From NCBI RefSeq assembly GCF_021869765.1, contig NZ_CP084580.1, positions 3,782,001-3,846,000 of the forward strand: 64,000 nt of DNA. The letters run 5' to 3'. A program made the translations under genes and the position numbers. The stretch comes from Chryseobacterium sp. MEBOG06. GTDB taxonomy: Bacteria > Bacteroidota > Bacteroidia > Flavobacteriales > Weeksellaceae. The notes under the pieces are model-generated. The model searched no databases, had not been told where the DNA came from, and was given only the letters and a program-made list of their open reading frames with translations. Of this stretch, positions 17,934 to 27,789 are shown piece by piece. How positions within the stretch are numbered: position 1 is the stretch's first letter; every line of letters begins with the position of its first letter.

Positions 17934-18392
17934 CTAGTTTTTGAATTCAATGGATACATTCAACCATTCATCATCAAATTTCGGACTGTATTTTTTATAA
18001 AAATTGATGGCAGGCTCATTCCAGTTCAATACCTGAAATACCATTCCACTGTACTCATTATTTATTCCGTGTTCTACAGTAGCGTCAAATAATTTTTTTC
18101 CGATCTGCATTCCCCTCATTCTTTCGGTCACTACAAGATCTTCAAGGTAAAGTCTTCTTCCTTTCCAGGTTGAATATCTGTCGTAATATAATGATATTCC
18201 TACAATTTCACCATTAAGCTCAGCAACAAAAGCCCCCCAAACAGGAGATTTGCCGAAACCATCTTCTGTAAATTGATCTACAGTAATAATAACTTCTTGC
18301 AAAGCTTTTTCATATTCTGCCAGTTCTCTGATTAATTCCAGCATGGAGCCGCAATCTTCCTGAACCGCTTTTCTTATAATAACCTCACTCAT
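17934..18392 (-). CDS. GNAT family N-acetyltransferase
   Basis: 152 residues. Acetyl-CoA binding motif A reads LEDLVVTERMRGMQIGKKL (about 84-102, with the R-x-x-G-x-G/I-x pattern), and motif B is MVFQVLNWNEPAINFYKKY (117-135). It resembles diamine/spermine acetyltransferases (SAT family) by length and the final FYKKY. The start ATG overlaps the moxR stop by one base (TAATG), so it is translated with the Bat operon. Substrate unknown. Confidence 0.88.
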   Translation of the reverse strand: MSEVIIRKAVQEDCGSMLELIRELAEYEKALQEVIITVDQFTEDGFGKSPVWGAFVAELNGEIVGISLYYDRYSTWKGRRLYLEDLVVTERMRGMQIGKKLFDATVEHGINNEYSGMVFQVLNWNEPAINFYKKYSPKFDDEWLNVSIEFKN

Positions 18393-19396
18393 TACGGAGC
18401 CTGGATTTTTGCTAAAATTCTGTTAATGATTTCTTCGGTAGAAATTTCCTCTGCTTCAGCCTCAAAAGTAAGCCCCATTCTATGTCTCAGTACATCTTTA
18501 GCCAAAGCTTTCACATCTTCGGGAATAACAAAAGCTCTTCCTTTTAAGAATGCATAAGCTCTTGACGCAATAGCAAGATTGATGGATGCTCTTGGAGAAG
18601 CTCCAAAACTGATATAATTTTTAAGCTCAGAAAGTCCATAATTTTCAGGATAACGTGTTGCAAAAACCATATCAAGAATATATTTTTCAATTTTCTCATC
18701 CAGATAAATCTGGTTGATCAATTCTTTGGCCTCTACAATATCCTGAAGAGAAATCACAGGCTTCACTGTAGGCTGATGTGAAGTAGAAACCATTCTCATT
18801 ACCAGTCTTTCATCTTCAAAAGAAGGATAATCTATGGTACATTTCAGCATGAAACGGTCACTCTGCGCCTCCGGAAGCAGGTAAGTCCCCTCCTGGTCAA
18901 TTGGATTCTGAGTGGCCAATACCAGGAACGGTTTAGGTAACTTCATAGTTTCATCACCAATAGTCACCTGCTTTTCCTGCATCACCTCCAGAAGAGCTGA
19001 CTGCACCTTTGCCGGCGCACGGTTGATCTCATCCGCCAGTACAAAATTCGCAAATACAGGTCCTTTTTTTATAGAAAAATCATTGTCTTTGATACTATAA
19101 ATCATCGTTCCCACCACATCAGCAGGAAGCAGATCCGGTGTAAACTGAATTCTTGAAAAATCACCATGAACGGCATCAGCTAAAGTTTTTATTGCTAAGG
19201 TCTTAGCCAAACCAGGCACTCCTTCAAGAAGAACGTGACCATTCCCCAGAAGTCCTACCAAAAGGCGGTCTATCATATATTCCTGTCCAATAATAACTTT
19301 GTTGATTTCCTGTCTCAGAAGAGAAAATAAGTAGTTTTTTTCTTTTACTTTTTCCGTCAACTGACGGATGTCTTCTGCTTGATGTGTATCTGACAT
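18392..19396 (-). CDS. MoxR family AAA+ ATPase, first gene of the Bat operon
   Basis: 334 residues from the ATG at 19396; a frame extension to 19441 lacks support. Walker A is GVPGLAKT (59-66), Walker B VLADEIN (119-125), sensor 1 ATQNP (161-165), and the arginine-finger region EAQSDRFM (176-183). The lid domain carries SFGASPRASINL. MoxR ATPases act as chaperones that insert metals or assemble vWA-domain complexes. It leads the operon moxR-GNAT-DUF58-BatD-like-batA-batB-batC-batD. Confidence 0.95.
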   Translation of the reverse strand: MSDTHQAEDIRQLTEKVKEKNYLFSLLRQEINKVIIGQEYMIDRLLVGLLGNGHVLLEGVPGLAKTLAIKTLADAVHGDFSRIQFTPDLLPADVVGTMIYSIKDNDFSIKKGPVFANFVLADEINRAPAKVQSALLEVMQEKQVTIGDETMKLPKPFLVLATQNPIDQEGTYLLPEAQSDRFMLKCTIDYPSFEDERLVMRMVSTSHQPTVKPVISLQDIVEAKELINQIYLDEKIEKYILDMVFATRYPENYGLSELKNYISFGASPRASINLAIASRAYAFLKGRAFVIPEDVKALAKDVLRHRMGLTFEAEAEEISTEEIINRILAKIQAP

Positions 19397-19611
19397 AGCT
19401 TGATTTAAAATAAGTGGTAAATTTCTGATAAATACTTGCATTAATCAACACAATAAATGCCATTTTTGAGTTAAAGTTTGTTAAATATTCCGGGATCAGC
19501 AAACGATCCGGACGTATACAGCCTGACTATCTTGCACATAAAACAGATTCATCAGATAAATAAGACCCTGTTCAAGGTGTCCATTGATCAGAAATATGAT
19601 TGTTTATAAGA

Positions 19612-20919
19612 TTAGAGTTTAGTAATCGTTAGGGTAAATGTATCCTCAGGAGCATCTGTGGTATCGTCATACGCTCCTACATTGATGAAATATTCAGTTC
19701 CTGCTGTTGTAGCAACTGTAAGGGTTTCCGTACCTCCGCCGCCAGCATTATCTACTGTATCCACACATGATAAGTTGCTACAACTTCCACTATAAGCACC
19801 GATCTGAGGATCAAAACTACTTCCAGCAGGCATTGTTACTTTAATAGTATACTGACTGTCATCTCCAATGAGTTTAAACCACGTTCCATCATTCATCCCC
19901 GTATCACCGGCACTTGAGCATACACTTATATTCCCAGCATTATTGGTTGTGGACACGGCATCATCCTGAGTATAAGCATAAGGAAAAGCTGACGCCAGAA
20001 AAGCTCCACTGCATGCATCATTTAATGGTACCGGCGGAATGGTTTTAAAAACATACTCCGAACACCCGGAAGAAACGACATTTGCCGAAACGGACGCTAT
20101 TTTTAAATAATAATTAGTCCCTGTTGCAAGATTGGCCATTGGCGTAAAATCAGTTCCCGAAACTGATTGCTGGTTGATAACATCTGTTCCGCCCGGACTG
20201 GTACCTAATGAAATCTTGTAAGAATCAGCGCCAGAAACCGGAAGCCACTTTATATTGGGAGAAAGAGAAACATTCTGAATATTATTCAAGGGATAGATAA
20301 TGAAAGGACAGCCAGGAGCCGTACTTGGTGTAAGCCCTGAAATAGTAACTGATGATTTATAATCTGCTCTTATTCCGCCTGGCAGTGCTGCAGTATCTAC
20401 GATTCCACGATCCCCTTTATAATAAAGAGTTGAGTATGGAATATGAGTATAAACATGAAAAGCTTCATCAAAGTTATTAATATCGATATTGGGAGAATTC
20501 TCTTTTGCAGCGATAACCAGATTATCAGTATTATTATAAGCAAACGGAGTAGCAAAAATCACTTGTACCTGATTGTTATTTTTAACAACAGTTCCTTCAA
20601 ATACCTGTGTAAGCTGAGTGGCAGGAATCCAATCTGTACCGGAAGAAAAAGTGTTTTTTGATGTATGCCCGAGATAAACAGTCCAGTTCGAAGATTCTAC
20701 AATGGTTGACATAGGATCTATATAAAAGGTAAGGCCTGTAATATTTCCCGCAGCACTTGCATTGAGTTCCTGTTTAGGATAAATCTGCTGAACATAGGAA
20801 TAGGAAAAAAAGCTACTTACAGGAGCAGTACCAACGTTTGTACTTCCGATATTTATATTGATCTGGGCCTTTACAGCCAACACTACAAACAATAGACTTA
20901 AAAGTAAAATTCTTTTCAT
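19612..20919 (-). CDS. Secreted protein with fibronectin III and PPC-like domains
   Basis: 435 residues with signal peptide (RILLLSLLFVVLAVKAQ). Residues about 20-200 form a beta-rich domain of unknown type, about 205-295 a fibronectin III-like module (WLPVSGADSYKISLGTSPGG), and about 300-433 a module resembling the bacterial pre-peptidase C-terminal domain (DGTWFKLIGDDSQYTIKV, EYFINVGAYDD). No T9SS sorting domain is visible at the end, unlike most such proteins, so it may stay in the periplasm or use another route. Single-gene unit. Confidence 0.75.
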   Translation of the reverse strand: MKRILLLSLLFVVLAVKAQININIGSTNVGTAPVSSFFSYSYVQQIYPKQELNASAAGNITGLTFYIDPMSTIVESSNWTVYLGHTSKNTFSSGTDWIPATQLTQVFEGTVVKNNNQVQVIFATPFAYNNTDNLVIAAKENSPNIDINNFDEAFHVYTHIPYSTLYYKGDRGIVDTAALPGGIRADYKSSVTISGLTPSTAPGCPFIIYPLNNIQNVSLSPNIKWLPVSGADSYKISLGTSPGGTDVINQQSVSGTDFTPMANLATGTNYYLKIASVSANVVSSGCSEYVFKTIPPVPLNDACSGAFLASAFPYAYTQDDAVSTTNNAGNISVCSSAGDTGMNDGTWFKLIGDDSQYTIKVTMPAGSSFDPQIGAYSGSCSNLSCVDTVDNAGGGGTETLTVATTAGTEYFINVGAYDDTTDAPEDTFTLTITKL

Positions 20920-21154
20920 TATTAATAATATTATTCTCGAATACCATGCTAATTTAACAATAAAAATATTGATTCTAACAATAAAAATAATATTCAGCCA
21001 TATAATTCAGTACAAACTTTTTTTTTAAACAAAAACTACCCAATAATTATTTCTTTTACATAATCAGCAATAAAAAACCAACCGTTTCAAAAATAAAAAT
21101 AATTAAAAGCATCTTTAATACATATTTAATATATTTACACTAAATACCAATAAC

Positions 21155-22489
21155 ATGTATAAAAGGCTACTTCTTTTAAGTATTTTCTTATCAAATCTTG
21201 TTTCATCACAAACAACTATGACTAATGTGATTTCAGATGCAGTATATTATGACGGCTATGCTGCCACGGTATCCAACCCTGTACCTAGCGGTTTGACAAG
21301 ATTGAACAACGCCAGATATACGAGAAAACTTACTGATACCGAGCTAGATTCTTTCAAAGCTAAGATTGCTATGAGGGTTACAATAGGTGCACTGTGCGAT
21401 AACTATGACCGCCTTGGTGAAGTCTTTTTAGCGTTGGTCCCTAAAAGCCAGTCTACTTATACCATTGCTGATCCGAATGTGAAACGAATTGAAGTTGGAA
21501 GATATATCACCCCATTCATGAATAAGAACCGGACCCCCTCAGAAGTTCCGTATACCTATGACATCAGCAATTTATATAACGTATTTCATGATAATGCCCT
21601 ACGCAGCACCTACGATATGTATATGGAATTGGATGTTTTTGGAGTTCCTTATGCCGCACAGACACAGGTTTTGGGATGCTCCGGAAGAATTGATGTCTTT
21701 TCCGGAACGCTTACTTTTTTCTCAACAGATACCGGAGCTTCCGTTACAGATTCCAACAACCTTATTCCAATATTGAGCTATAACAGACTTAATAATTATA
21801 ATAGTACAGACAGTACGGGGGAAACTGTAAGAATTGTAACATTCAACCTGCCTGATCCGGTTACTAATGCTCGTTTTTTTGTAATCTCCACTCCTCATGG
21901 TGCCAACGCCGGTGGTGAAGAATACATCAGAAGACAAAATTACACCTACATTGATGATGTACAGGTACTCACTTATACCCCCGGAGGAACTTCCTGTGAA
22001 CCCTACAGAGTATATAACACTCAAGGTAATGGGATCTACGGAAATGTTGCTAAAACATTTGCTGACTGGACTTCATGGAATAACTGGTGTCCCGGAAATT
22101 CAGTTCCTATCAGAGAATTTACATTACCCAGCCTCACTGCAGGAAATCACACCCTGAAACACACAGTACCTACAGCTGTTTTCAACCAACAGCAAGGGGA
22201 TGTCTATCTATCTGTTTATATGCAGGGGAAAAGTAATGTAACTTTGGATGTGAAAGATATTAAAACAGTAGACGTCAACATATATCCTAATCCCACTTCC
22301 GATTTTGTGAACGTTAAATCTAAAGTAGATGTTGCCTCAATAACTCTTTTCAATGTAGAAGGAAGAAAACTTACTGAGACCTATAGAGAAAACAGAATAG
22401 ACCTTTCTTCATATAGTACCGGAGTTTACTTTTTAAATATTATCCTAAAAGACGGAACAATCTTTAAGCATAAAATCATCAAAAAATAA
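21155..22489 (+). CDS. Peptide-N-glycosidase F-like secreted enzyme with T9SS sorting domain
   Basis: 444 residues. A signal peptide is followed by two jelly-roll domains that line up with Elizabethkingia PNGase F: CDNYDRLGEV (81-90, Asp85 matching the catalytic Asp60 of PNGase F), IEVGRYITPF (112-121), MELDVFG (157-163, Glu159 matching Glu118), GGEEYIRRQNYTYID (253-267, with a Glu matching Glu206), and WCPGNSVP (311-318). Residues about 373-444 are a type A T9SS sorting domain (NIYPNPTSDFVNV). It would release N-glycans from glycoproteins at the cell surface or outside. Closer to the PNGase F-II class than to PNGase F in sequence. Confidence 0.85.
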   Translation: MYKRLLLLSIFLSNLVSSQTTMTNVISDAVYYDGYAATVSNPVPSGLTRLNNARYTRKLTDTELDSFKAKIAMRVTIGALCDNYDRLGEVFLALVPKSQSTYTIADPNVKRIEVGRYITPFMNKNRTPSEVPYTYDISNLYNVFHDNALRSTYDMYMELDVFGVPYAAQTQVLGCSGRIDVFSGTLTFFSTDTGASVTDSNNLIPILSYNRLNNYNSTDSTGETVRIVTFNLPDPVTNARFFVISTPHGANAGGEEYIRRQNYTYIDDVQVLTYTPGGTSCEPYRVYNTQGNGIYGNVAKTFADWTSWNNWCPGNSVPIREFTLPSLTAGNHTLKHTVPTAVFNQQQGDVYLSVYMQGKSNVTLDVKDIKTVDVNIYPNPTSDFVNVKSKVDVASITLFNVEGRKLTETYRENRIDLSSYSTGVYFLNIILKDGTIFKHKIIKK

Positions 22490-22539
22490 AACCATCTGCA
22501 ACCCTATAGATCAAATCATTTGCATCACGTAAATATAAC

Positions 22540-22576
22540 AAAACCCTCCCTGAATCTTTTCACAGGAGGGTTTTAT
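22540..22576 (+). terminator. Intrinsic terminator
   Basis: AAAACCCTCC, 15-nt loop, GGAGGGTTTT, after the PNGase F-like gene. Confidence 0.85.
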
Positions 22577-22772
22577 ATTAATATTTCACTTGACAGGCTT
22601 TTGTAAAATTCGATTCAAAAAACTTGATAATACTGGTTAAAACCTTTCAAAAAGAGAACTTAAAGCTAGCCTCTTCCTGAATAGTTAAAAAACTTTAACT
22701 TTAATCCTTTACGCAAAAAAATTGTCATTTCCAGTTTATTAAACTATTTTTGGTGATTAAAAAATCCGCTAA

Positions 22773-23246
22773 ATGAATTATCATTTTCAAGCACACAGAC
22801 AGGTAAGACGAAACCTTTTGGATATTCTTCAGAACACTTCTCATGAAGACCTTCTGCTGATCCCTGATGGTTTCAATAACAATATTTATTGGAATATAGC
22901 ACATACAGTTGCCACACAGCAGCTTTTGCATTATTACCTGAGCGGAAACCCTTTCCGTATTGATAAATACTGGATTGAAACGTACAAAAAAGGTACTTTA
23001 CCAAACTTAAATGTTCAAAAATCTGAAGTGGAAGATTTAGAATTTTTACTTACAGAAACTTCAAAGATTTTGATGAAAGATTATGACAGCGACTTCTTTT
23101 CAGACTATACCCCTTATACTACCAGTTTCGGAATGGATCTGAAAAGCATTCAGGATGCTATTATCTTTAACAATATGCATGAAAGCCTTCACTACGGTTA
23201 TGTGCTGGCACAGAAAAGAGCAATTTTAGGAGAGAACGGAGGATAG
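22773..23246 (+). CDS. DinB family four-helix protein
   Basis: 157 residues of a DinB/YfiT-type helical bundle. Metal-binding histidines appear as NIAHTV (His44) and NNMHESLHYGY (near 136 and 140), the usual H-x(n)-H-x3-H set. Members bind divalent metal and include thiol-dependent S-transferases, notably bacillithiol transferases; that is relevant because a YpdA-like reductase lies about 9 kb away. The function of this copy is not proven. Confidence 0.87.
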   Translation: MNYHFQAHRQVRRNLLDILQNTSHEDLLLIPDGFNNNIYWNIAHTVATQQLLHYYLSGNPFRIDKYWIETYKKGTLPNLNVQKSEVEDLEFLLTETSKILMKDYDSDFFSDYTPYTTSFGMDLKSIQDAIIFNNMHESLHYGYVLAQKRAILGENGG

Positions 23247-23355
23247 CGGCTGTACAATAAGGTCAACGGCAATGTATATTTTACATTTGCTAAAAATGAC
23301 TTACCCCGTACAACGCACTATTAAATTCACTCTATAACTATATAATAAATTTTCA

Positions 23356-24105
23356 ATGAAAGACGATTTTATTTTCGGGCTGCGTCCCGTGATTGAAGCA
23401 ATTGAAGCGGGAAAAACGATTGACAAGATCTTTGTGCAAAATGCACTTCAGGGTCCTATTTATGCTGAACTGAAAGCAATTTTGGCTAAAAATAAAATCC
23501 GTCCCAATTATGTTCCGGTTGAAAAACTGAACCGTTTTACGAGAAAAAACCACCAGGGTGTGGTTGCTTTTATTTCGGATGTTCCGTTTCATAAAGTGGA
23601 GGATATTGTTCCCCAATTATTTGAAGAAGGAAAAATTCCTTTCTTACTGATTCTGGACAGGCTTACTGATGTAAGAAACTTTGGTGCCATCTGCAGAACA
23701 GCAGAATGCGTAGGTATTGATGCTATTATCATTCCGGAAAAAGGAGGAGCCCCTATCAATTCTGACGCGATAAAAACATCAGCGGGAGCTATTTATAATA
23801 TTAAGATCTGCAAAGAAAACAACCTTGCACACGCGGTAGATTTCCTTCAGCAAAGCGGTATTTCTGTATATGCTGCCAGTGAGAAAGCTCAGAAATTGAT
23901 CTATGATGTCAACCTGACAGAGCCATGCGCTATCGTTATGGGAAATGAAGAGACAGGGATTTCTAAAGAAGTAATGCATCATGCAGATGAAAAAATAAAG
24001 CTTCCTATTGAGGGAAAAACTCAATCATTAAATGTTTCTGTAGCATGTGGGGCGATTTTATATGAAGCGGTAAGACAGAAAATGACTGTAACACCCAATC
24101 TATAA
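23356..24105 (+). CDS. rlmB: 23S rRNA (guanosine-2'-O-)-methyltransferase RlmB (TrmH/SpoU family)
   Basis: 249 residues. N-terminal RNA-binding domain (FIFGLRPVIEAIEAGKTIDKIFVQ) followed by a SPOUT fold with motif 1 LDRLTDVRNFGAICRTAE (about 97-114), motif 2 IVMGNEETGISKEV (about 193-206) and motif 3 LPIEGKTQSLNVSVACGAILYE (about 215-236). The knot binds S-adenosylmethionine; RlmB methylates G2251 of 23S rRNA. The next gene starts 3 nt after its stop. Confidence 0.93.
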   Translation: MKDDFIFGLRPVIEAIEAGKTIDKIFVQNALQGPIYAELKAILAKNKIRPNYVPVEKLNRFTRKNHQGVVAFISDVPFHKVEDIVPQLFEEGKIPFLLILDRLTDVRNFGAICRTAECVGIDAIIIPEKGGAPINSDAIKTSAGAIYNIKICKENNLAHAVDFLQQSGISVYAASEKAQKLIYDVNLTEPCAIVMGNEETGISKEVMHHADEKIKLPIEGKTQSLNVSVACGAILYEAVRQKMTVTPNL

Positions 24106-24108
24106 GAC

Positions 24109-25230
24109 ATGAAAATAAAATTTCTTTTACCATTGTTTTTTGTGCCCTTTTTACTAAAAGCGCAATTGAAAAGTTTACCTACAGACAATCGCCTTGCTAC
24201 TGAGCTTGATAAAATTGTCCAGAAGGAAACTTCTGATTATATGAAAGATCCTTCTCGCGCAGGACTCTCAGTTGGAATCTTTAAGGATGGTAAAAGTTAT
24301 TTTTACAATTACGGAACTGCGGAAATTGGAAAATCAACCCTTCCAACCTCCAAAAGTGTCTATGAAATTGCTTCTATTACAAAAACCTTTACCGGAACCC
24401 TTTTAGCCCATGCTTTACTGGACGGTAAAATTAAATTGGATGATGATATCCGGAAATATATAGACGGAAATTATCCAAATCTTGAATTTGAAAAGCATCC
24501 GATAAAAATTGCTGATCTTGCCAGTAATTCATCAGGACTGCCCCAGTTTTTACCAGATCAGTCGGAAACTTTTAAAAAGCCGATGGATTCTATTGCAATC
24601 GCCTTATCTGATTTTTATAAAAACTATTCCAGGAAAAAGTTTTATGAAGATCTGCATCAGGTAAAAATTGACTTTATTCCCGGAACAAAATTCAAATACT
24701 CGAATGTAGGGACACAAATTGCAGGTGACATTTTGGAAAAAGTGTATCATAAAAGCTATGCAGACCTACTTGCTGAGTATATCACAAAGCCAATGCAGAT
24801 GAATAAAACCATTATTGGTACAGATTCTGCAAAGCTTCTAACCGGTTATAATGAAAAAGGAAAACCAATGCCCCGAAATATTACAACCCTTTTTGCCCCT
24901 GCAGGCGGAATTCAGTCTACGACAGAGGATATGGTAAAATATATTCAGTATCATATGGACAAGAACAACAAATATGTTCAGCGGTCTCATAGTTCGGGAG
25001 AGAAAAATAAAGGAGATAAATCCGGGTTATTCTGGAAAACTCACACATCTGATGATGGAAACCAGGCCATCTGGCACACGGGAGGTACATTTGGATTTTC
25101 AAGTGTGCTGATGATATATCCTTCAAAAAACATGGGAGTTATTCTGCTTTCAAACGAATCAGATGCAGAATCTCAGGGAAAACTGTATGGTATTGCAGAC
25201 AGAATAATAATAAACAGTAGTAAGAAATAA
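24109..25230 (+). CDS. Serine hydrolase, class C beta-lactamase-related
   Basis: 373 residues with signal peptide (KFLLPLFFVPFLLKAQ). The three active-site motifs of penicillin-recognising enzymes are present: SITK (89-92), YSN near 198-200 and HTGG near 326. Members include esterases, D-peptidases and class C beta-lactamases; the family alone does not indicate drug resistance. It follows rlmB by 3 nt and precedes a lipoprotein gene by 15 nt, suggesting one transcript. Confidence 0.88.
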   Translation: MKIKFLLPLFFVPFLLKAQLKSLPTDNRLATELDKIVQKETSDYMKDPSRAGLSVGIFKDGKSYFYNYGTAEIGKSTLPTSKSVYEIASITKTFTGTLLAHALLDGKIKLDDDIRKYIDGNYPNLEFEKHPIKIADLASNSSGLPQFLPDQSETFKKPMDSIAIALSDFYKNYSRKKFYEDLHQVKIDFIPGTKFKYSNVGTQIAGDILEKVYHKSYADLLAEYITKPMQMNKTIIGTDSAKLLTGYNEKGKPMPRNITTLFAPAGGIQSTTEDMVKYIQYHMDKNNKYVQRSHSSGEKNKGDKSGLFWKTHTSDDGNQAIWHTGGTFGFSSVLMIYPSKNMGVILLSNESDAESQGKLYGIADRIIINSSKK

Positions 25231-25245
25231 AATTAAAAAAATCAA

Positions 25246-26295
25246 ATGAAGAATATTGCAGCGCTTGCGCTTATATCATCAATAGCTCTTGTATCTTGTA
25301 AAAAAGAAACAGCAAAGATAACCAAGGTAGATCCTAAGACAGGAAAAACAGTCACTGTAGAAGTTCCGGCGGATTCTGTAGCTAAAGTGGCAGAAAACCC
25401 AGCTATCAGAGACTCTGCGGGAATTGTTATACAATCTTTCAAGCTTGAAAAAGGAAAAACTTATCCTCTTACAACGTACCAGAGAGATGTAAAAACAATG
25501 ACAGATCCTCAGGGAAAATCTATCACTGCGACAAGTGAATCTACGGATGAAATGAATTTCATAGTAAATGATATCAAAGGAAATGTATACGACATGACCC
25601 TTAATCTTGTTGCTAAAAGAAGTTCACAATCTTCACAGGGAAAAACAATCGTTGTAGACACCAAGCTTCCTATTCCAAAAGAAGATGAGCTTAAAATGAT
25701 ATGGAATGTTAACAGAGCACTTACCGGAAATAAGCTTGCCATGAAAATGGATACAAAAGGTAATGTAATTTCCATCACAGGTTTTGATGCTGTATACACT
25801 AAAGTGTTAAACGCTGTAGGAACGATTATCAAAGATGCTAACGAAAAAGCAAGTGTAGTAGCCAGCCTTAAAGAATCGTTCAATGAGAAAGTATTAAAAG
25901 ACCAGTTCCACAAAAACTTAACAATCATTCCTAAAAAAGGAGTAAAAGTAGGTGAAAAATGGACAACTTCTGAAAATGCTGACCCAAGCGGAAGTGTAAA
26001 GGTTACTTCCAATTATGTTTTAAAAAGTCTAGGAAACGGAACTGCAGAAATTGCTGTAACCGGTGGAATTCCTAAGAAAACTGAAAAGAAAGCTCAGGGA
26101 GCTATCACACACAGTCTGAGCAGCGAATTGGTTCAGAACGGGACCATTAAGTTTGACGAAAGTACAGGATGGATTACCAACCAGAATATCAATGTAAAAA
26201 CCACACAGATTGAAAGTATTACAGATGGTAAACAATCTCAGTCTATGACAAGCATTTCCAACTCTTCTGTAATGGTAAATCCTTCTAATAAATAA
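25246..26295 (+). CDS. DUF6263-like lipoprotein
   Basis: 349 residues. Lipobox VSCKK near residues 16-20 marks it as a lipoprotein. The body is built of beta strands with LEKGKTYPLTTYQRDVKTM, DEMNFIVNDIKGNVYDMTL and GVKVGEKWTT, a layout I associate with DUF6263 proteins of Flavobacteriia. No catalytic motif is visible. Likely anchored in the envelope and co-transcribed with the serine hydrolase gene. Confidence 0.72.
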   Translation: MKNIAALALISSIALVSCKKETAKITKVDPKTGKTVTVEVPADSVAKVAENPAIRDSAGIVIQSFKLEKGKTYPLTTYQRDVKTMTDPQGKSITATSESTDEMNFIVNDIKGNVYDMTLNLVAKRSSQSSQGKTIVVDTKLPIPKEDELKMIWNVNRALTGNKLAMKMDTKGNVISITGFDAVYTKVLNAVGTIIKDANEKASVVASLKESFNEKVLKDQFHKNLTIIPKKGVKVGEKWTTSENADPSGSVKVTSNYVLKSLGNGTAEIAVTGGIPKKTEKKAQGAITHSLSSELVQNGTIKFDESTGWITNQNINVKTTQIESITDGKQSQSMTSISNSSVMVNPSNK

Positions 26296-26334
26296 ATATT
26301 AAAAAAACACAACATAGACATCTTCTAATCAATC

Positions 26335-27516
26335 ATGAAAAACTTTTTTTACGCTGCTTTAATATTATTTCCGTCTCTATTTTATAGTCAGATAAATTTT
26401 GAGCAAGGTTACATTATCAATCAAAAAGGAGAGAAAATAAATGGCCTGATCAAAAACTATGACTGGAGAAACAATCCAACGATTATAGAATATAAACAGA
26501 CTGAAAATGATAAAACAGAGAACTTACAAACAATAGATTTAAATGAGTTTTCTGTGGGAAGTATCAAATATATCAAAGCAAAAGTTCTGATAGACCGATC
26601 TTCTTCAAACTTACAGTCTTTATCAGGAACAAAAGACCTTAACAGTAAAGAAGAAGTGCTTTTATTAAAAACTTTAGTGGATGGTAAGATAAGTTTATAT
26701 AAATACAACGATCAGTATGTAACTCGCTATTTTTATAAAAAAGAGAATGAAGATACTTTCAACCAACTTGAATACAAAGAATATTTAGAATCAGACAGAT
26801 TAATAAAAAATGAACAATATAAACATCAGCTAAAGAAAGAATTTTCTGATAATGGAAATATTACAAGTTCTGATATAGAAAGATTAGTTTATAAAGAAAA
26901 TGATCTCAAAAAGATATTCTTAAATTACAATGGTCTGGAAGATGTAAATGATAAAAATAAAAATGATTTTCATATTTATTTAAAACCTGGAGTAGGTTTC
27001 TCAAGTTATAAAATACTTACACCTTCTAACGACAATACAATAAATGAATACAAAAAAAATAGTATTGCTTATCGTTTTGGAGTAGAACTTGAATATGTAT
27101 TAAGCTTTAATAAAGGTAAATGGGCCCTTATCTCTGAGCCGACTTTCCAGTCTGTGAATTATAAAATAAATGATTACAACGACAAAAACTTTGAAATAAA
27201 ATATTCTTCCATACAAATTCCGCTGGGGATTAAATATAATATTTTTTTAAATCAAAAATCAAAAATATATGTAGTAGGATCAATATTTTATGACTTAATT
27301 TTAAATAACAGCAAGGTTTTTACCGTTGATAATAATTCTTTCAGTGGAGGAGACAGCGCCTTTTATATGACCTTTGGTGCAGGATATAATTATGATAAGT
27401 TTGGAGTAGAATTTAAATGGGGCAATGTACCTACTTTTTCTTCTGCTTACTATGGACATGCGGGAGAAATAAATATGAATGGGGTTAATATTTCCCTATC
27501 ATACAAGATATTTTAA
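26335..27516 (+). CDS. Outer-membrane beta-barrel protein (PorT/OmpA-like barrel) with long N-terminal region
   Basis: 393 residues with signal peptide (FYAALILFPSLFYSQ). The first 200 residues are polar and rich in Lys, Asn and Asp. The second half has alternating strands characteristic of small barrels (HIYLKPGVGFSSYKI, YRFGVELEYVLSF, IQIPLGIKYNIF, MTFGAGYNYDKFGVEF) and ends with the aromatic-ended strand NISLSYKIF. The call rests on pattern, not a named family. Confidence 0.7.
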   Translation: MKNFFYAALILFPSLFYSQINFEQGYIINQKGEKINGLIKNYDWRNNPTIIEYKQTENDKTENLQTIDLNEFSVGSIKYIKAKVLIDRSSSNLQSLSGTKDLNSKEEVLLLKTLVDGKISLYKYNDQYVTRYFYKKENEDTFNQLEYKEYLESDRLIKNEQYKHQLKKEFSDNGNITSSDIERLVYKENDLKKIFLNYNGLEDVNDKNKNDFHIYLKPGVGFSSYKILTPSNDNTINEYKKNSIAYRFGVELEYVLSFNKGKWALISEPTFQSVNYKINDYNDKNFEIKYSSIQIPLGIKYNIFLNQKSKIYVVGSIFYDLILNNSKVFTVDNNSFSGGDSAFYMTFGAGYNYDKFGVEFKWGNVPTFSSAYYGHAGEINMNGVNISLSYKIF

Positions 27517-27527
27517 AAAAGTAAATT

Positions 27528-27758
27528 ATGAAGTACATCCTTGAGTTAGTACTCACTGCTATTATTATATTTTTTGTCTGGAATATTCTAAAAAGAATTT
27601 TCTTTAAGACATTTTATAGTTATCGTTTCAACAACAATAATCAAAATAACAGACAGCAGGATATACAGGACTCGAATAAGAATAATAAAAAAGATCTTAA
27701 CTGGGATGCGGAAACCGTAGACTATGAAGAGGTAAAAGAGAGTAACGAAAAAAGGTAA
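27528..27758 (+). CDS. DUF4834-like small membrane protein
   Basis: 76 residues: one N-terminal membrane helix (ILELVLTAIIIFFVWNILKRIFF), an Asn/Gln-rich linker and an acidic end (LNWDAETVDYEEVKE). The terminal D-A-E-x-V-D-Y-E-E motif is typical of DUF4834 proteins found in Flavobacteriia next to YfhO genes. It lies 11 nt after the barrel gene and 31 nt before the YfhO gene. Role unknown. Confidence 0.78.
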   Translation: MKYILELVLTAIIIFFVWNILKRIFFKTFYSYRFNNNNQNNRQQDIQDSNKNNKKDLNWDAETVDYEEVKESNEKR

Positions 27759-27789
27759 AAATTCCAAGAAATAATAGATAATAACCAGT

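Noticed and set aside
24109..25230. Beta-lactamase resistance gene
   Set aside because: Active-site motifs only show the wider serine hydrolase family; nothing indicates a resistance enzyme.
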